64,000 nucleotides of DNA from Streptomyces sp. 11x1 (GTDB lineage Bacteria; Actinomycetota; Actinomycetes; Streptomycetales; Streptomycetaceae): NCBI RefSeq assembly GCF_032598905.1, contig NZ_CP122458.1:8147001-8211000 (forward strand), in the 5' to 3' direction. The translations under genes and the position numbers were made by a program. Under the pieces are notes generated by a model. That model was given only the letters and a program-made list of their open reading frames with translations, ran no database searches and was not told the DNA's origin. Positions within the stretch are counted from its first letter, which is position 1; each line of letters begins with the position of its first letter. Below, one piece after another: positions 17,077 through 25,365 of the stretch.

Positions 17077-17493
17077 TCAACCCCAGGGCCCCTCGCCGGG
17101 ACCGCCCGAGCGGTACCACTCCTGGCAGTCCGCGCGGGCCCGCCGTTCGATCAGCCGCCGAGCGGCGGCGGAACCGGCGCGCTTCTTCTCGGCCCTGGCC
17201 TCGTCGACGACCTCCCGCAGGATGTCGTACTGCCCGTTCGACAGTCCCATGGACTGATAGTCCCCATAGGTGTCGCCGTCCAGCACCTCCAGCGACCAGT
17301 GCGTGACGAGCTTCGCGCACAGGTCCTCGGGCGGGGTGGCCGACGGTGACGGCGATCCGCCGGCCCGCGCGGTCGTCGAGGGGCCCGCCGTCCCGCCGGT
17401 CGGTCCCGTCCCCGCGCACCCGGTGACCAGGACGCCGATCAGCAGCGCCGGCCCGAGCGCCGCCCCCGGCCAGAGGGCTCCTCCCGTTGCCAT
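17077..17493 (-). CDS. Small lipoprotein of unknown function
   Basis: A 138-aa protein with a lipoprotein signal (hydrophobic run ending LVTGC|AG), a low-complexity Thr/Ser/Pro linker, then a globular part with two cysteines (DLCAKLVTHW and ARADCQEWY) that may form a disulfide. No family recognised. The ATG at 17493 fits the signal peptide. It heads the short operon with the next membrane protein. Confidence 0.75.
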   Translation of the reverse strand: MATGGALWPGAALGPALLIGVLVTGCAGTGPTGGTAGPSTTARAGGSPSPSATPPEDLCAKLVTHWSLEVLDGDTYGDYQSMGLSNGQYDILREVVDEARAEKKRAGSAAARRLIERRARADCQEWYRSGGPGEGPWG

Positions 17494-17574
17494 GCCCCGA
17501 CGCTAGAGCCTGCGTGGCCCGGGTGACCAGAGGCGAACAGGCCCTCGCGCCGGCCCGCCCCTCGTCCGTACGTC

Positions 17575-18063
17575 TCACTCGGCGTTCCGGGCCCTCGCGT
17601 CCGGGGCGGCGGGGGCGTCCCGCAACAGACAGGTCAGCCGGGCCGTGCACACCCTCCGGCCCGCTTCGTCGCTGATCACGATCTCGTACGTCGCCGTCGA
17701 GCGGCCCTGGTGCAGGGGGGTGGCGACACCGGTCACCAGCCCGGACCGCGCGCCCCGGTGGTGGGTGCAGTTCAGGTCCACACCGACAGCGATCTTGGAG
17801 CTGCCGGCGTGCAGCATGGAGCCGACCGAGCCGAGCGTCTCCGCCAGCACGGCGGACGCGCCGCCGTGCAGCAGCCCGTACGGCTGGGTGTTGCCCTCCA
17901 CCGGCATCGTGCCGACGACCCGGTCCGCCGAGGCCTCCACGATCTGAACGCCCATCCGGGTGCCCAGGTGTCCGGCGGAGAACATCGCGACCAGGTCGAT
18001 GCCGAGGCTCGCGTACTCGTCGATGACCTCTTGCGGGAACTTCACGTGGTGCTGCTCGCCCAT
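17575..18063 (-). CDS. Hotdog-fold thioesterase (PaaI/4HBT family)
   Basis: A 162-aa protein of typical length for PaaI-like thioesterases. Hallmarks are GNTQPYGLLHGGASAVLAE, where the HGG turn precedes the helix with the catalytic acidic residue, and VGVDLNCTHHRGARSG. It likely hydrolyses an aryl- or acyl-CoA thioester. The ATG at 18063 has GGAG upstream. It follows the molybdoenzyme gene by 65 nt on the same strand, so co-transcription is possible but the functional link is unclear. Confidence 0.87.
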   Translation of the reverse strand: MGEQHHVKFPQEVIDEYASLGIDLVAMFSAGHLGTRMGVQIVEASADRVVGTMPVEGNTQPYGLLHGGASAVLAETLGSVGSMLHAGSSKIAVGVDLNCTHHRGARSGLVTGVATPLHQGRSTATYEIVISDEAGRRVCTARLTCLLRDAPAAPDARARNAE

Positions 18064-18128
18064 GGGGCTCCGTTCGTCGTCGATCGCCTGCGCCGCCGGC
18101 GGGGTGCGCCGGTGTGCTGAGCAAACGC

Positions 18129-20408
18129 TCAGTCGGTGGACGATTGTTCCAGACGGACCACGACGGACTTGCTGGCCGGGGTGTTGCTGGTGTCGGCGGT
18201 GGAGTCCAGCGGCACCAGGACGTTGGTCTCCGGGTAGTAGGCGGCCGCGCAGCCGCGCGCCGTCGGGTAGTGCACCACCCGGAAGCCGGGCGCGCGCCGC
18301 TCGACGCCGTCCTTCCACTCGCCCACCAGGTCCACGTACGACCCGTCGGCGAGCTTCAGCTCCCGTGCGTCGTCGGGGTTGACCAGCACGACCCGGCGGC
18401 CGTTCCTGATGCCGCGGTAGCGGTCGTCCAGGCCGTAGATGGTGGTGTTGTACTGGTCGTGCGAGCGCAGCGTCTGCAGCAGCAGACGGCCCTCGGGCAG
18501 CCGCGGGTACTCCACCGGGGCGGCCGTGAAGTTGGCCTTGCCGGTGGCGGTGGGGAAGCGGCGCTCGTCGCGCGGGGCGTGCGGGAGGGCGAAGCCGTTC
18601 GGGTCGGCCACGCGCGCGTTGAAGTCCTCGAACCCGGGCACCACGCGCGCGATGCGGTCGCGGACGGTCGCGTAGTCCTTCTCGAACTCCTCCCAGGGCG
18701 TGCGGCTTTCCTCGCCGAGGACCCGGCGGGCGAGCCGGCACACGATGGCCGGCTCGGACAGCAGCTGCTCGCTCGCGGGCTCCAGGCGGCCGCGTGAGGC
18801 GTGCACCATGCCCATGGAGTCCTCGACGGTCACGAACTGCTCGCCGCCGCCCTGGAGATCGCGCTCGGTGCGTCCCAGGGTGGGCAGGATCAGCGCCCGC
18901 GCGCCCGTGACGGCGTGCGAGCGGTTCAGCTTCGTCGACACGTGCACGGTCAGCCGTGCCCGGCGCATCGCCGCCTCCGTGACCTCCGTGTCGGGGGACG
19001 CCGAGACGAAGTTGCCGCCCATCGCGAAGAACACCTTCGCCTTGTCGTCGCGCATGGCCTTGATGGCCCGTACGACGTCGTAGCCGTGGTCCCGGGGCGG
19101 GGCGAAGCCGAACTCCTTCTCCAGGGCGTCCAGGAACGCCGGAGCGGGCCGCTCGAAGATGCCCATCGTGCGGTCGCCCTGCACGTTGGAGTGGCCGCGC
19201 ACCGGGCAGACACCGGCGCCGGGGCGGCCGATGTTGCCGCGCAGCAGCAGGAAGTTGACCACCTCGCGGATGGTGGGGACCGAGTGCTTGTGCTGGGTGA
19301 GACCCATGGCCCAGCAGACGATGGTCCGCCGCGAGGCGAGGACCATGCGCAGCGCCTCGTCGATCTTCTCGCGGGTGAGGCCGGTCGCGGTGAGCGTCGC
19401 GTCCCAGTCGGCGGCGCGGGCGGCCTCGGTGAACTCCTCGAAGCCGTGGGTGTGTTCGCGGACGAACTCCTCGTCGACCGCGCCCTCCGTCTCCAGGATC
19501 AGCTTGTTCAGCAGACGGAACAGAGCCTGGTCGCCGCCGATGCGGATCTGGAGGAACAGGTCGGTGAGGGCGGCGCCCTTGAGCATGCCCTGCGGCGTCT
19601 GCGGGTTCTTGAACCGCTCCAGCCCCGCCTCGGGCAGCGGGTTCACGGTGATGATCTTCGCGCCGTTGGCCTTGGCCCGCTCCAGCGCGGAGAGCATCCG
19701 TGGGTGGTTGGTCCCCGGATTCTGCCCGGCGACGATGATCAGATCGGCCTGGTAGAGGTCCTCCAGCAGGACGCTGCCCTTACCGATGCCGATGGTCTCG
19801 TTGAGCGCGGAGCCCGACGACTCGTGGCACATGTTGGAGCAGTCCGGCAGGTTGTTCGTGCCGAACTCGCGGGCGAACAGCTGGTACAGGAACGCGGCCT
19901 CGTTGCTGGTGCGCCCGGAGGTGTAGAAGAGCGCCTCGTCGGGGGAGTCGAGGGCCTTCAGCTCCTCGGCGACGATGTCGAAGGCGCGGTCCCAGGACAC
20001 CGGCTCGTACCGGTCGCCGCCCTCGGGGAGGTACACGGGGTGGGTGAGCCGCCCCTGCTGTCCCAGCCAGTAGCCGCTGCGCGTGGCGAGATCGGCCACG
20101 CTGTGGGCGGCGAAGAACTCGGGGGTGACCCGGCGGAGCGTGGCCTCCTCGGCGACCGCCTTCGCGCCGTTCTCGCAGAACTCCGCCGCGTGCCGGTGGT
20201 CCGGCTCCGGCCAGGCGCAGCCCGGGCAGTCGAAACCGTCCTTCTGGTTGACCCGCAGCAGCGTCAGCGCGGTCCGCTTCACGCCCATCTGCTGCTGCGC
20301 GATCCGCAGGGTGTGCCCGATCGCCGGCAGCCCCGCCGCGGCGTGCTGGGGTTCCGCGACCCGGGGCGCGTCCTGAACCGGATCATTCTTCGGCGCCTTG
20401 CCGGCCAT
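18129..20408 (-). CDS. Molybdopterin oxidoreductase, FdhF/YdeP family alpha subunit
   Basis: A 759-aa protein. The N-terminal FDCPGCAWPEPDHRH segment is typical of the YdeP/FdhA-like group. The molybdopterin-binding core has ALFYTSGRTSNEAAFLYQ, IIVAGQNPGTNHPRMLSAL and CPVRGHSNVQGDRTMGI. A C-terminal molydopterin dinucleotide-binding domain (about 620-745) includes HDQYNTTIYGLDDRYRG. These stand-alone oxidoreductases are formate-dehydrogenase-like, but their substrate is not firmly known. The ATG at 20408 has GGGGAGC upstream. Transcribed away from polA. Confidence 0.88.
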   Translation of the reverse strand: MAGKAPKNDPVQDAPRVAEPQHAAAGLPAIGHTLRIAQQQMGVKRTALTLLRVNQKDGFDCPGCAWPEPDHRHAAEFCENGAKAVAEEATLRRVTPEFFAAHSVADLATRSGYWLGQQGRLTHPVYLPEGGDRYEPVSWDRAFDIVAEELKALDSPDEALFYTSGRTSNEAAFLYQLFAREFGTNNLPDCSNMCHESSGSALNETIGIGKGSVLLEDLYQADLIIVAGQNPGTNHPRMLSALERAKANGAKIITVNPLPEAGLERFKNPQTPQGMLKGAALTDLFLQIRIGGDQALFRLLNKLILETEGAVDEEFVREHTHGFEEFTEAARAADWDATLTATGLTREKIDEALRMVLASRRTIVCWAMGLTQHKHSVPTIREVVNFLLLRGNIGRPGAGVCPVRGHSNVQGDRTMGIFERPAPAFLDALEKEFGFAPPRDHGYDVVRAIKAMRDDKAKVFFAMGGNFVSASPDTEVTEAAMRRARLTVHVSTKLNRSHAVTGARALILPTLGRTERDLQGGGEQFVTVEDSMGMVHASRGRLEPASEQLLSEPAIVCRLARRVLGEESRTPWEEFEKDYATVRDRIARVVPGFEDFNARVADPNGFALPHAPRDERRFPTATGKANFTAAPVEYPRLPEGRLLLQTLRSHDQYNTTIYGLDDRYRGIRNGRRVVLVNPDDARELKLADGSYVDLVGEWKDGVERRAPGFRVVHYPTARGCAAAYYPETNVLVPLDSTADTSNTPASKSVVVRLEQSSTD

Positions 20409-20810
20409 GGCTGCTCCCCATTCGCATACGTGCTCGTCGGGCGGGTGGCTACACCTCCGATCCTCGCACGCGTCATCACCCCCGAACGAGGCCGACCGCT
20501 GATCGCGACGACGGGGTGGCGACCGGGCCGGGACCAGGGTCGTGGAGGGCGGGGCGGGGGCTGCGGCGGGGCAGGGCGGGGCTGGTGGCAACGGGCGGTC
20601 GGCGGCGCTCGCCGGTCGGTGGTCGGAGACGGGCGACGGGTGCCACCATGTGCTGCCCGTGCTGCCCGTGCTGCCCGCGGCGTCCGGAAGTGTCCGGCTG
20701 GGTTCGCGGTGGTTCGTCGTCCGAGGCGATCCGGCACCCCGGTCTCGGTCGGGGCTCCTCCGTACGTCCCTGGGGTCCGGGTGTCAGTGGTACGTGGCAG
20801 GATCGGGGGC
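20409..20810. other. Divergent intergenic region between the molybdoenzyme gene and polA
   Basis: About 400 nt with no supported gene. It contains a GTGCTGCCC triplet repeat (three 9-bp copies, 20650-20676) and G-rich runs. Promoters for both genes must lie here, but no clear -10/-35 pair stands out. Confidence 0.5.
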
Positions 20811-23537
20811 GTGGCAGAGACAGGATCGAAGAAGACCGACAGCACCCCCGGCGGCAGCCGTCCCCGGCTCATGCTCATGGACGGGCACTCGCTGGCCTAC
20901 CGCGCGTTCTTCGCGCTGCCCGCGGAGAATTTCACGACGGCGACCGGCCAGCCGACCAACGCGATCTACGGCTTCGCGTCGATGCTGGCGAACACGCTGC
21001 GCGACGAGGCCCCCACCCACTTCGCGGTCGCGTTCGACGTCTCCCGCAAGACCTGGCGCTCGGAGGAGTTCACCGAGTACAAGGCGAACCGCTCGAAGAC
21101 CCCGGACGAGTTCAAGGGCCAGGTCGAACTGATCGGCGAGCTGCTCGACGCGATGCACGCCGTCCGCTTCGCCGTCGACGGCTTCGAGGCCGACGACGTC
21201 ATCGCCACCCTCGCCACCCAGGCCGAGGCCGAGGGCTTCGAGGTCCTCATCGTCACCGGCGACCGCGACTCCTTCCAGCTCGTCAGCGAGCACACCACCG
21301 TGCTCTACCCGACGAAGGGCGTCTCGGAGCTGACCCGGTTCACCCCGGAGAAGGTGTTCGAGAAGTACGGCCTCACCCCCGCCCAGTACCCGGACTTCGC
21401 GGCCCTGCGCGGCGATCCGTCCGACAACCTCCCCGGCATCCCCGGCGTCGGCGAGAAGACCGCCGCGAAGTGGATCAACCAGTTCGGTTCGTTCGCGGAC
21501 CTCGTCGAGCGCGTCGAGGAGGTCAAGGGCAAGGCCGGGCAGAATCTCCGCGACCACCTGGAGGCCGTCAAGCTCAACCGCCGCCTCACCGAGATGGTCC
21601 GCACGGTCGAACTCCCCAAGGGCGTGGGCGACCTGGAGCGCGCCGCGTACGACCGCAAGGCCGTCGCGATGGTGCTGGACACCCTGGAGATTCGCAACCC
21701 CTCGCTGCGCGAGCGTCTGCTCGCCGTCGACCCGGGCGCGGAGGAGGCCGACGCCGCCTCGCCGGCCGCCCCCGGCGTCGAGGTGGACGGCACGGTCCTC
21801 GCCTCCGGCGAACTGGCCCCCTGGCTCACCGAGCACGGCACGGACGTCCTCGGCGTCGCCACCGTGGACACCTGGGCGCTCGGCACCGGCTCGGTCGCCG
21901 AGGTCGCGCTCGCCGCCGCCGGGGGAGCGGCCGCCTGGTTCGACCCGACGCAGCTGGACGAGACGGACGAGACGGCGTGGGCGTCCTGGCTCGCCGACAT
22001 CGCCAGGCCGAAGGTGTTCCACAACGCCAAGGGCGCGATGCGGGTCTTCGCCGAGCACGGCTGGACCGTGGACGGCGTCTCCATGGACACCGCGCTCGCC
22101 GCCTACCTGGTCAAGCCGGGACGCCGCTCCTTCGACCTGGACGCGCTCTCCCTGGAGTACCTGGGCCGCGAGCTGGCGCCCGCCGCGACCGCCGACGGCC
22201 AGCTGGCCTTCGGCGCGGACGAGGGTGCCGAGGCCGACGCGCTGATGGTGCAGGCCCGCGCGATCCTCGACCTGGGCGAGGCGTTCGCGGAGCGGCTGGA
22301 GGAGGTCGGTGCCGCGGAGCTGCTGCGTGACGTGGAGCTGCCCACCTCCGCGCTGCTGGCCCGGATGGAGCGCCACGGCATCGCGGCGGACCAGGCACAT
22401 CTGGAGGCCATGGAGCAGATGTTCGCGGCCGCCGTGCAGCAGGCGGTGAAGGAGGCGCACGCGGCGGCGGGGCACGAGTTCAACCTGGGCTCGCCCAAGC
22501 AGCTCCAGGAGGTCCTCTTCGGTGAGCTGGGCCTGCCCAAGACCAAGCGCACCAAGACGGGCTACACCACGGACGCGGACGCCCTCGCCTGGCTGGCCGG
22601 CCAGACGGACAACGAACTGCCGGTCATCATGCTCCGTCACCGCGAGCAGGCGAGGCTGCGGGTCACCGTCGAGGGCCTGATCAAGATGATCGCCGGGGAC
22701 GGCCGGATCCACACCACCTTCAACCAGACGGTCGCCGCCACGGGCCGTCTCTCCTCCGTCGACCCGAACCTGCAGAACATCCCCGTCCGCACCGACGAGG
22801 GCCGGGCCATCCGCCGCGGCTTCGTCGTCGGCGAGGGCTTCGAGTCCCTGATGACGGCGGACTACAGCCAGATCGAACTGCGCGTCATGGCCCACCTCTC
22901 CGAGGACGCGGGCCTGATCGAGGCGTTCACCTCAGGCGAGGACCTGCACACCACGGCCGCCGCGCAGGTGTTCGGCGTCGAGCAGTCCGCCGTCGACGCC
23001 GAGATGCGCCGCAAGATCAAGGCGATGTCGTACGGCCTGGCCTACGGGCTGTCCGCGTTCGGCCTCTCCCAGCAGCTGAACATCGAGGCGGGTGAGGCGC
23101 GGGCCCTGATGGACGCGTACTTCGAGCGGTTCGGCGGCGTACGGGACTATCTGCGCCGGGTCGTGGACGAGGCGCGGGCGACGGGATACACGGCGACGCT
23201 CTTCGGGCGCCGGCGCTATCTGCCCGACCTCAACAGCGACAACCGGCAGCGCCGGGAGGCCGCGGAGCGGATGGCTCTGAACGCGCCGATCCAGGGCACC
23301 GCCGCCGACATCGTCAAGATCGCCATGCTCAACGTGGGCCGCGCCCTGGACGAGGCGGGCCTCGCCTCCCGCATGCTCCTCCAGGTCCACGACGAAATCG
23401 TCCTGGAGATCGCCCCCGGTGAACGGGAGCGCACGGAGCAGATCCTCCGCCGGGAGATGGCCGACGCGGTCCACCTGAGGGCCCCGCTGGATGTCTCGGT
23501 GGGCTACGGCCCGGACTGGGAGTCGGCGGCACACTAG
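20811..23537 (+). CDS. polA: DNA polymerase I
   Basis: A 908-aa family A polymerase for Okazaki-fragment maturation and repair. The 5'-3' exonuclease domain (about 15-310) has LMLMDGHSLAYRAFFA, GFEADDVIATLA and VTGDRDSFQLV. The central domain (about 330-510) lacks the acidic residues of the 3'-5' exonuclease, so proofreading is probably absent. The polymerase domain has ATGRLSSVDPNLQNIPVRT, motif A MTADYSQIELRVMAHLS, motif B KAMSYGLAYGLSAFG and motif C LLQVHDEIVLEI. Motif B has Tyr where E. coli has Phe762. The GTG at 20811 with GATCGGGGG upstream gives the standard actinobacterial N-terminus. Confidence 0.97.
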   Translation: MAETGSKKTDSTPGGSRPRLMLMDGHSLAYRAFFALPAENFTTATGQPTNAIYGFASMLANTLRDEAPTHFAVAFDVSRKTWRSEEFTEYKANRSKTPDEFKGQVELIGELLDAMHAVRFAVDGFEADDVIATLATQAEAEGFEVLIVTGDRDSFQLVSEHTTVLYPTKGVSELTRFTPEKVFEKYGLTPAQYPDFAALRGDPSDNLPGIPGVGEKTAAKWINQFGSFADLVERVEEVKGKAGQNLRDHLEAVKLNRRLTEMVRTVELPKGVGDLERAAYDRKAVAMVLDTLEIRNPSLRERLLAVDPGAEEADAASPAAPGVEVDGTVLASGELAPWLTEHGTDVLGVATVDTWALGTGSVAEVALAAAGGAAAWFDPTQLDETDETAWASWLADIARPKVFHNAKGAMRVFAEHGWTVDGVSMDTALAAYLVKPGRRSFDLDALSLEYLGRELAPAATADGQLAFGADEGAEADALMVQARAILDLGEAFAERLEEVGAAELLRDVELPTSALLARMERHGIAADQAHLEAMEQMFAAAVQQAVKEAHAAAGHEFNLGSPKQLQEVLFGELGLPKTKRTKTGYTTDADALAWLAGQTDNELPVIMLRHREQARLRVTVEGLIKMIAGDGRIHTTFNQTVAATGRLSSVDPNLQNIPVRTDEGRAIRRGFVVGEGFESLMTADYSQIELRVMAHLSEDAGLIEAFTSGEDLHTTAAAQVFGVEQSAVDAEMRRKIKAMSYGLAYGLSAFGLSQQLNIEAGEARALMDAYFERFGGVRDYLRRVVDEARATGYTATLFGRRRYLPDLNSDNRQRREAAERMALNAPIQGTAADIVKIAMLNVGRALDEAGLASRMLLQVHDEIVLEIAPGERERTEQILRREMADAVHLRAPLDVSVGYGPDWESAAH

Positions 23538-23600
23538 CGACCGCGGTGCGGCGGCTCGGGGACGGGTTGCGTTTGCGGGTGCGGCTGCGTGGGGCTTCTC

Positions 23601-23725
23601 GCGCAGTTCCCCGCACCCCTAAAAGACAGCCCTGCGGGCTGAAGGACGACGGGGCCGCGGGCTGAAAAGCACGGGGCGCAGCCCCGGCTTTTCAGGGGCG
23701 CGGGGAACTGCGCGACCAGCCCCCA
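23601..23725. repeat. Inverted pair of the intergenic repeat with internal hairpins
   Basis: One copy (GCGCAGTTCCCCGCACCCC, 23601-23619) faces an inverted copy (23695-23713, continuing to 23725 as gaccagccccca). Between them are a small AGCCC/GGGCT hairpin (about 23629-23641) and a 15-bp stem with one bulge at 23662-23695 (CTGAAAAGC and CGGGGC against their complements). The stem could terminate polA transcripts. The copies match those at 178 and 51458. Confidence 0.75.
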
Positions 23726-23895
23726 CCGGACCCGCACCCGCCAACACACACCACGGCCCGCACTCGAAACCGCACCCGCACTCGAAACCGCACCCGAACC
23801 CGAACCCGAGAACGACCCCCCGGCCCCCGCCGGGGGTCACCCGACCAGCCCCCACCACCGCGCCCCCGCCGTAGCACAGCCGTAAGGATGCCCGC

Positions 23896-24213
23896 ATGGG
23901 CATACGCACGCTCCGCCGTCGTACAGCGACAGCTGCCACCCGCCTGTCAGGGGTGCGAACCCGCCTCAGCCGGGGCCCCTGGACCCGCACCCGCGTCCGG
24001 CGGCCCCACAGCCTCTACCCCTGGCCGCTGACCCACCCCCTCGCGGCCCTCCTCGGCCACGTCCCGCCGTACGCGGCACGCGCCGCCAGACCCCGCCTCC
24101 CCCGTGGCGGCCCGCCCCGGAGCCCCGCACTCAGCGGTGGACAGGACTGTCCGTCGCCGCCTCCGCGTCGGCCGCGGGCGCCGCAACGGCAGGAGCCGGG
24201 CGCCGCGCCCTGA
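23896..24213 (+). CDS. Small Arg/Pro-rich protein of unknown function (doubtful)
   Basis: A 105-aa frame starting MGIRTLRRRTATAATRLSG, with AAGGA 9 nt before the ATG. Third positions are GC-rich over the first 70 codons. A segment HSLYPWPLTHPLAALLGHVP looks protein-like and may be membrane-associated. Its last 83 nt overlap the DUF4184 gene in antisense, and that part is low complexity. No family recognised. Confidence 0.4.
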   Translation: MGIRTLRRRTATAATRLSGVRTRLSRGPWTRTRVRRPHSLYPWPLTHPLAALLGHVPPYAARAARPRLPRGGPPRSPALSGGQDCPSPPPRRPRAPQRQEPGAAP

Positions 24214-24988
24214 CGCCGACGCCGTAGAGGACCACGCCGACCACCAGCCCGGCGCCCGCCCCGAAGCACAGGGTCGGGATCACCTCGTACGGCTTGGCGA
24301 CCGACCCCCAGTACGCCCACCATCGGGCCACCCGCTGCACCGCCGCCACCAGCGCGCACCCGCCGATGACGACGCCCGCCACCCACCGGTCGGCCGAGGA
24401 GAGCACCGGCACGCCCACGGGCTCGCCCGCCGGCTGCCGGCGCAGCGCCCGCACGGCGAAGACGGCGAGGACGACCGCCGCGACGGCGGAGCCGCCGTAC
24501 TGGAGGTACCAGTAGAGCGGCGAGCCCGCGATCTCCTCGCCGAGGACGGGGAAGAGCCGCATCCCCCACCGGTCGAGATGCGTGAACGCGTCCCACACCA
24601 CATGGCTCAGCGAACCGAGGGCGGCCGAGACGTACCACCACAGCGCGACCGAGGGGCTGAACCGCCGCGCCCCCGTCCCGCACCGCACCAGCGCGGCCAC
24701 TCTCCCCTGCCGCCCTCTCGGCAACAGCGCCACCAGCGGCTCCCGGAGCACCAGCCACAGCCCGACCAGCGCCCAGGTGACGAGAATGTCGACGGTGAAG
24801 ACCCCGGTGAAGGAGTGCGTGACATCGCCGAACTCCATGGCCTCGGGCAGCACACTCGCCGCGTAGTAGGTCATGTCGGGCGCGAACGAACCGGCCACGA
24901 GCACCGAGGGCACCAGGGGCCAGCGCCCGGTCCCGTTCCCCCGCAGGGCGGGCAGTACGGCGGCCGCGTGGCTGAGCGTGAAGGGCAA
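24131..24988 (-). CDS. DUF4184 family membrane protein
   Basis: A 285-aa integral membrane protein. The family opening PFTLSHAAAVLPAL is followed by VPSVLVAGSFAPDMTYYAA and HSFTGVFTVDILVTWALVG. The SLSHVVWDAFTHLDRWGM segment contains His/Asp residues reminiscent of YdjM-like metal-dependent membrane hydrolases. About six hydrophobic helices are visible. The start is TTG at 24988, preceded by AGGGGGAC. Function unknown. Confidence 0.85.
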   Translation of the reverse strand: MPFTLSHAAAVLPALRGNGTGRWPLVPSVLVAGSFAPDMTYYAASVLPEAMEFGDVTHSFTGVFTVDILVTWALVGLWLVLREPLVALLPRGRQGRVAALVRCGTGARRFSPSVALWWYVSAALGSLSHVVWDAFTHLDRWGMRLFPVLGEEIAGSPLYWYLQYGGSAVAAVVLAVFAVRALRRQPAGEPVGVPVLSSADRWVAGVVIGGCALVAAVQRVARWWAYWGSVAKPYEVIPTLCFGAGAGLVVGVVLYGVGVRARRPAPAVAAPAADAEAATDSPVHR

Positions 24989-25365
24989 GTCGTCCCCCTG
25001 TGACGGACTTTGGCCGGACGGATCGACCGGCGATGACCGGTCGCCAGTATGCGTGAAGGGGGGCGGCCCTCCGGAAAGACGCCCACCGACAGAAAGCCGA
25101 TAAGGCCAATAGGTGAATACCGGGCACGAACGGGTGTCCGGGCGACGGAAGTTGTCGTAGGGTCGCCTGGGCCGTCGTGCCGGTCGGCGCGGTGGTCACC
25201 GGAGTTCTGGAAAAAGGAATGCCGGAAGAGCGCAACCAAGACCGGAACTCCGGAGTCGGTGTACCTGGGCGGGGAAGCCGGTCCGGCGAAACCGGGAGAA
25301 ATGCCCGAGACATCACGAGACGGGAAGAACGCCGAGGCGTTCGGTCACCGGGAGGGGTTCACTCA
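24989..25365 (+). promoter_or_regulatory. Promoter and structured leader of the lytic transglycosylase gene
   Basis: A 377-nt gene-free region. TAGGGT at 25158-25163 could be a -10 element, giving a leader of about 195 nt. Within the leader CCGGAGTTC (25199-25207) and GAACTCCGG (25245-25253) form a perfect 9-bp stem. Further GC-rich pairing is possible up to 25320. Many actinobacterial cell-wall hydrolase genes are controlled by c-di-AMP (ydaO-type) riboswitches, but I could not match the conserved ydaO cores here. Confidence 0.45.

Noticed and set aside
24989..25365. ydaO-type c-di-AMP riboswitch or cobalamin riboswitch
   Set aside because: Conserved core strings of either class could not be recognised; reported only as an unassigned structured leader.
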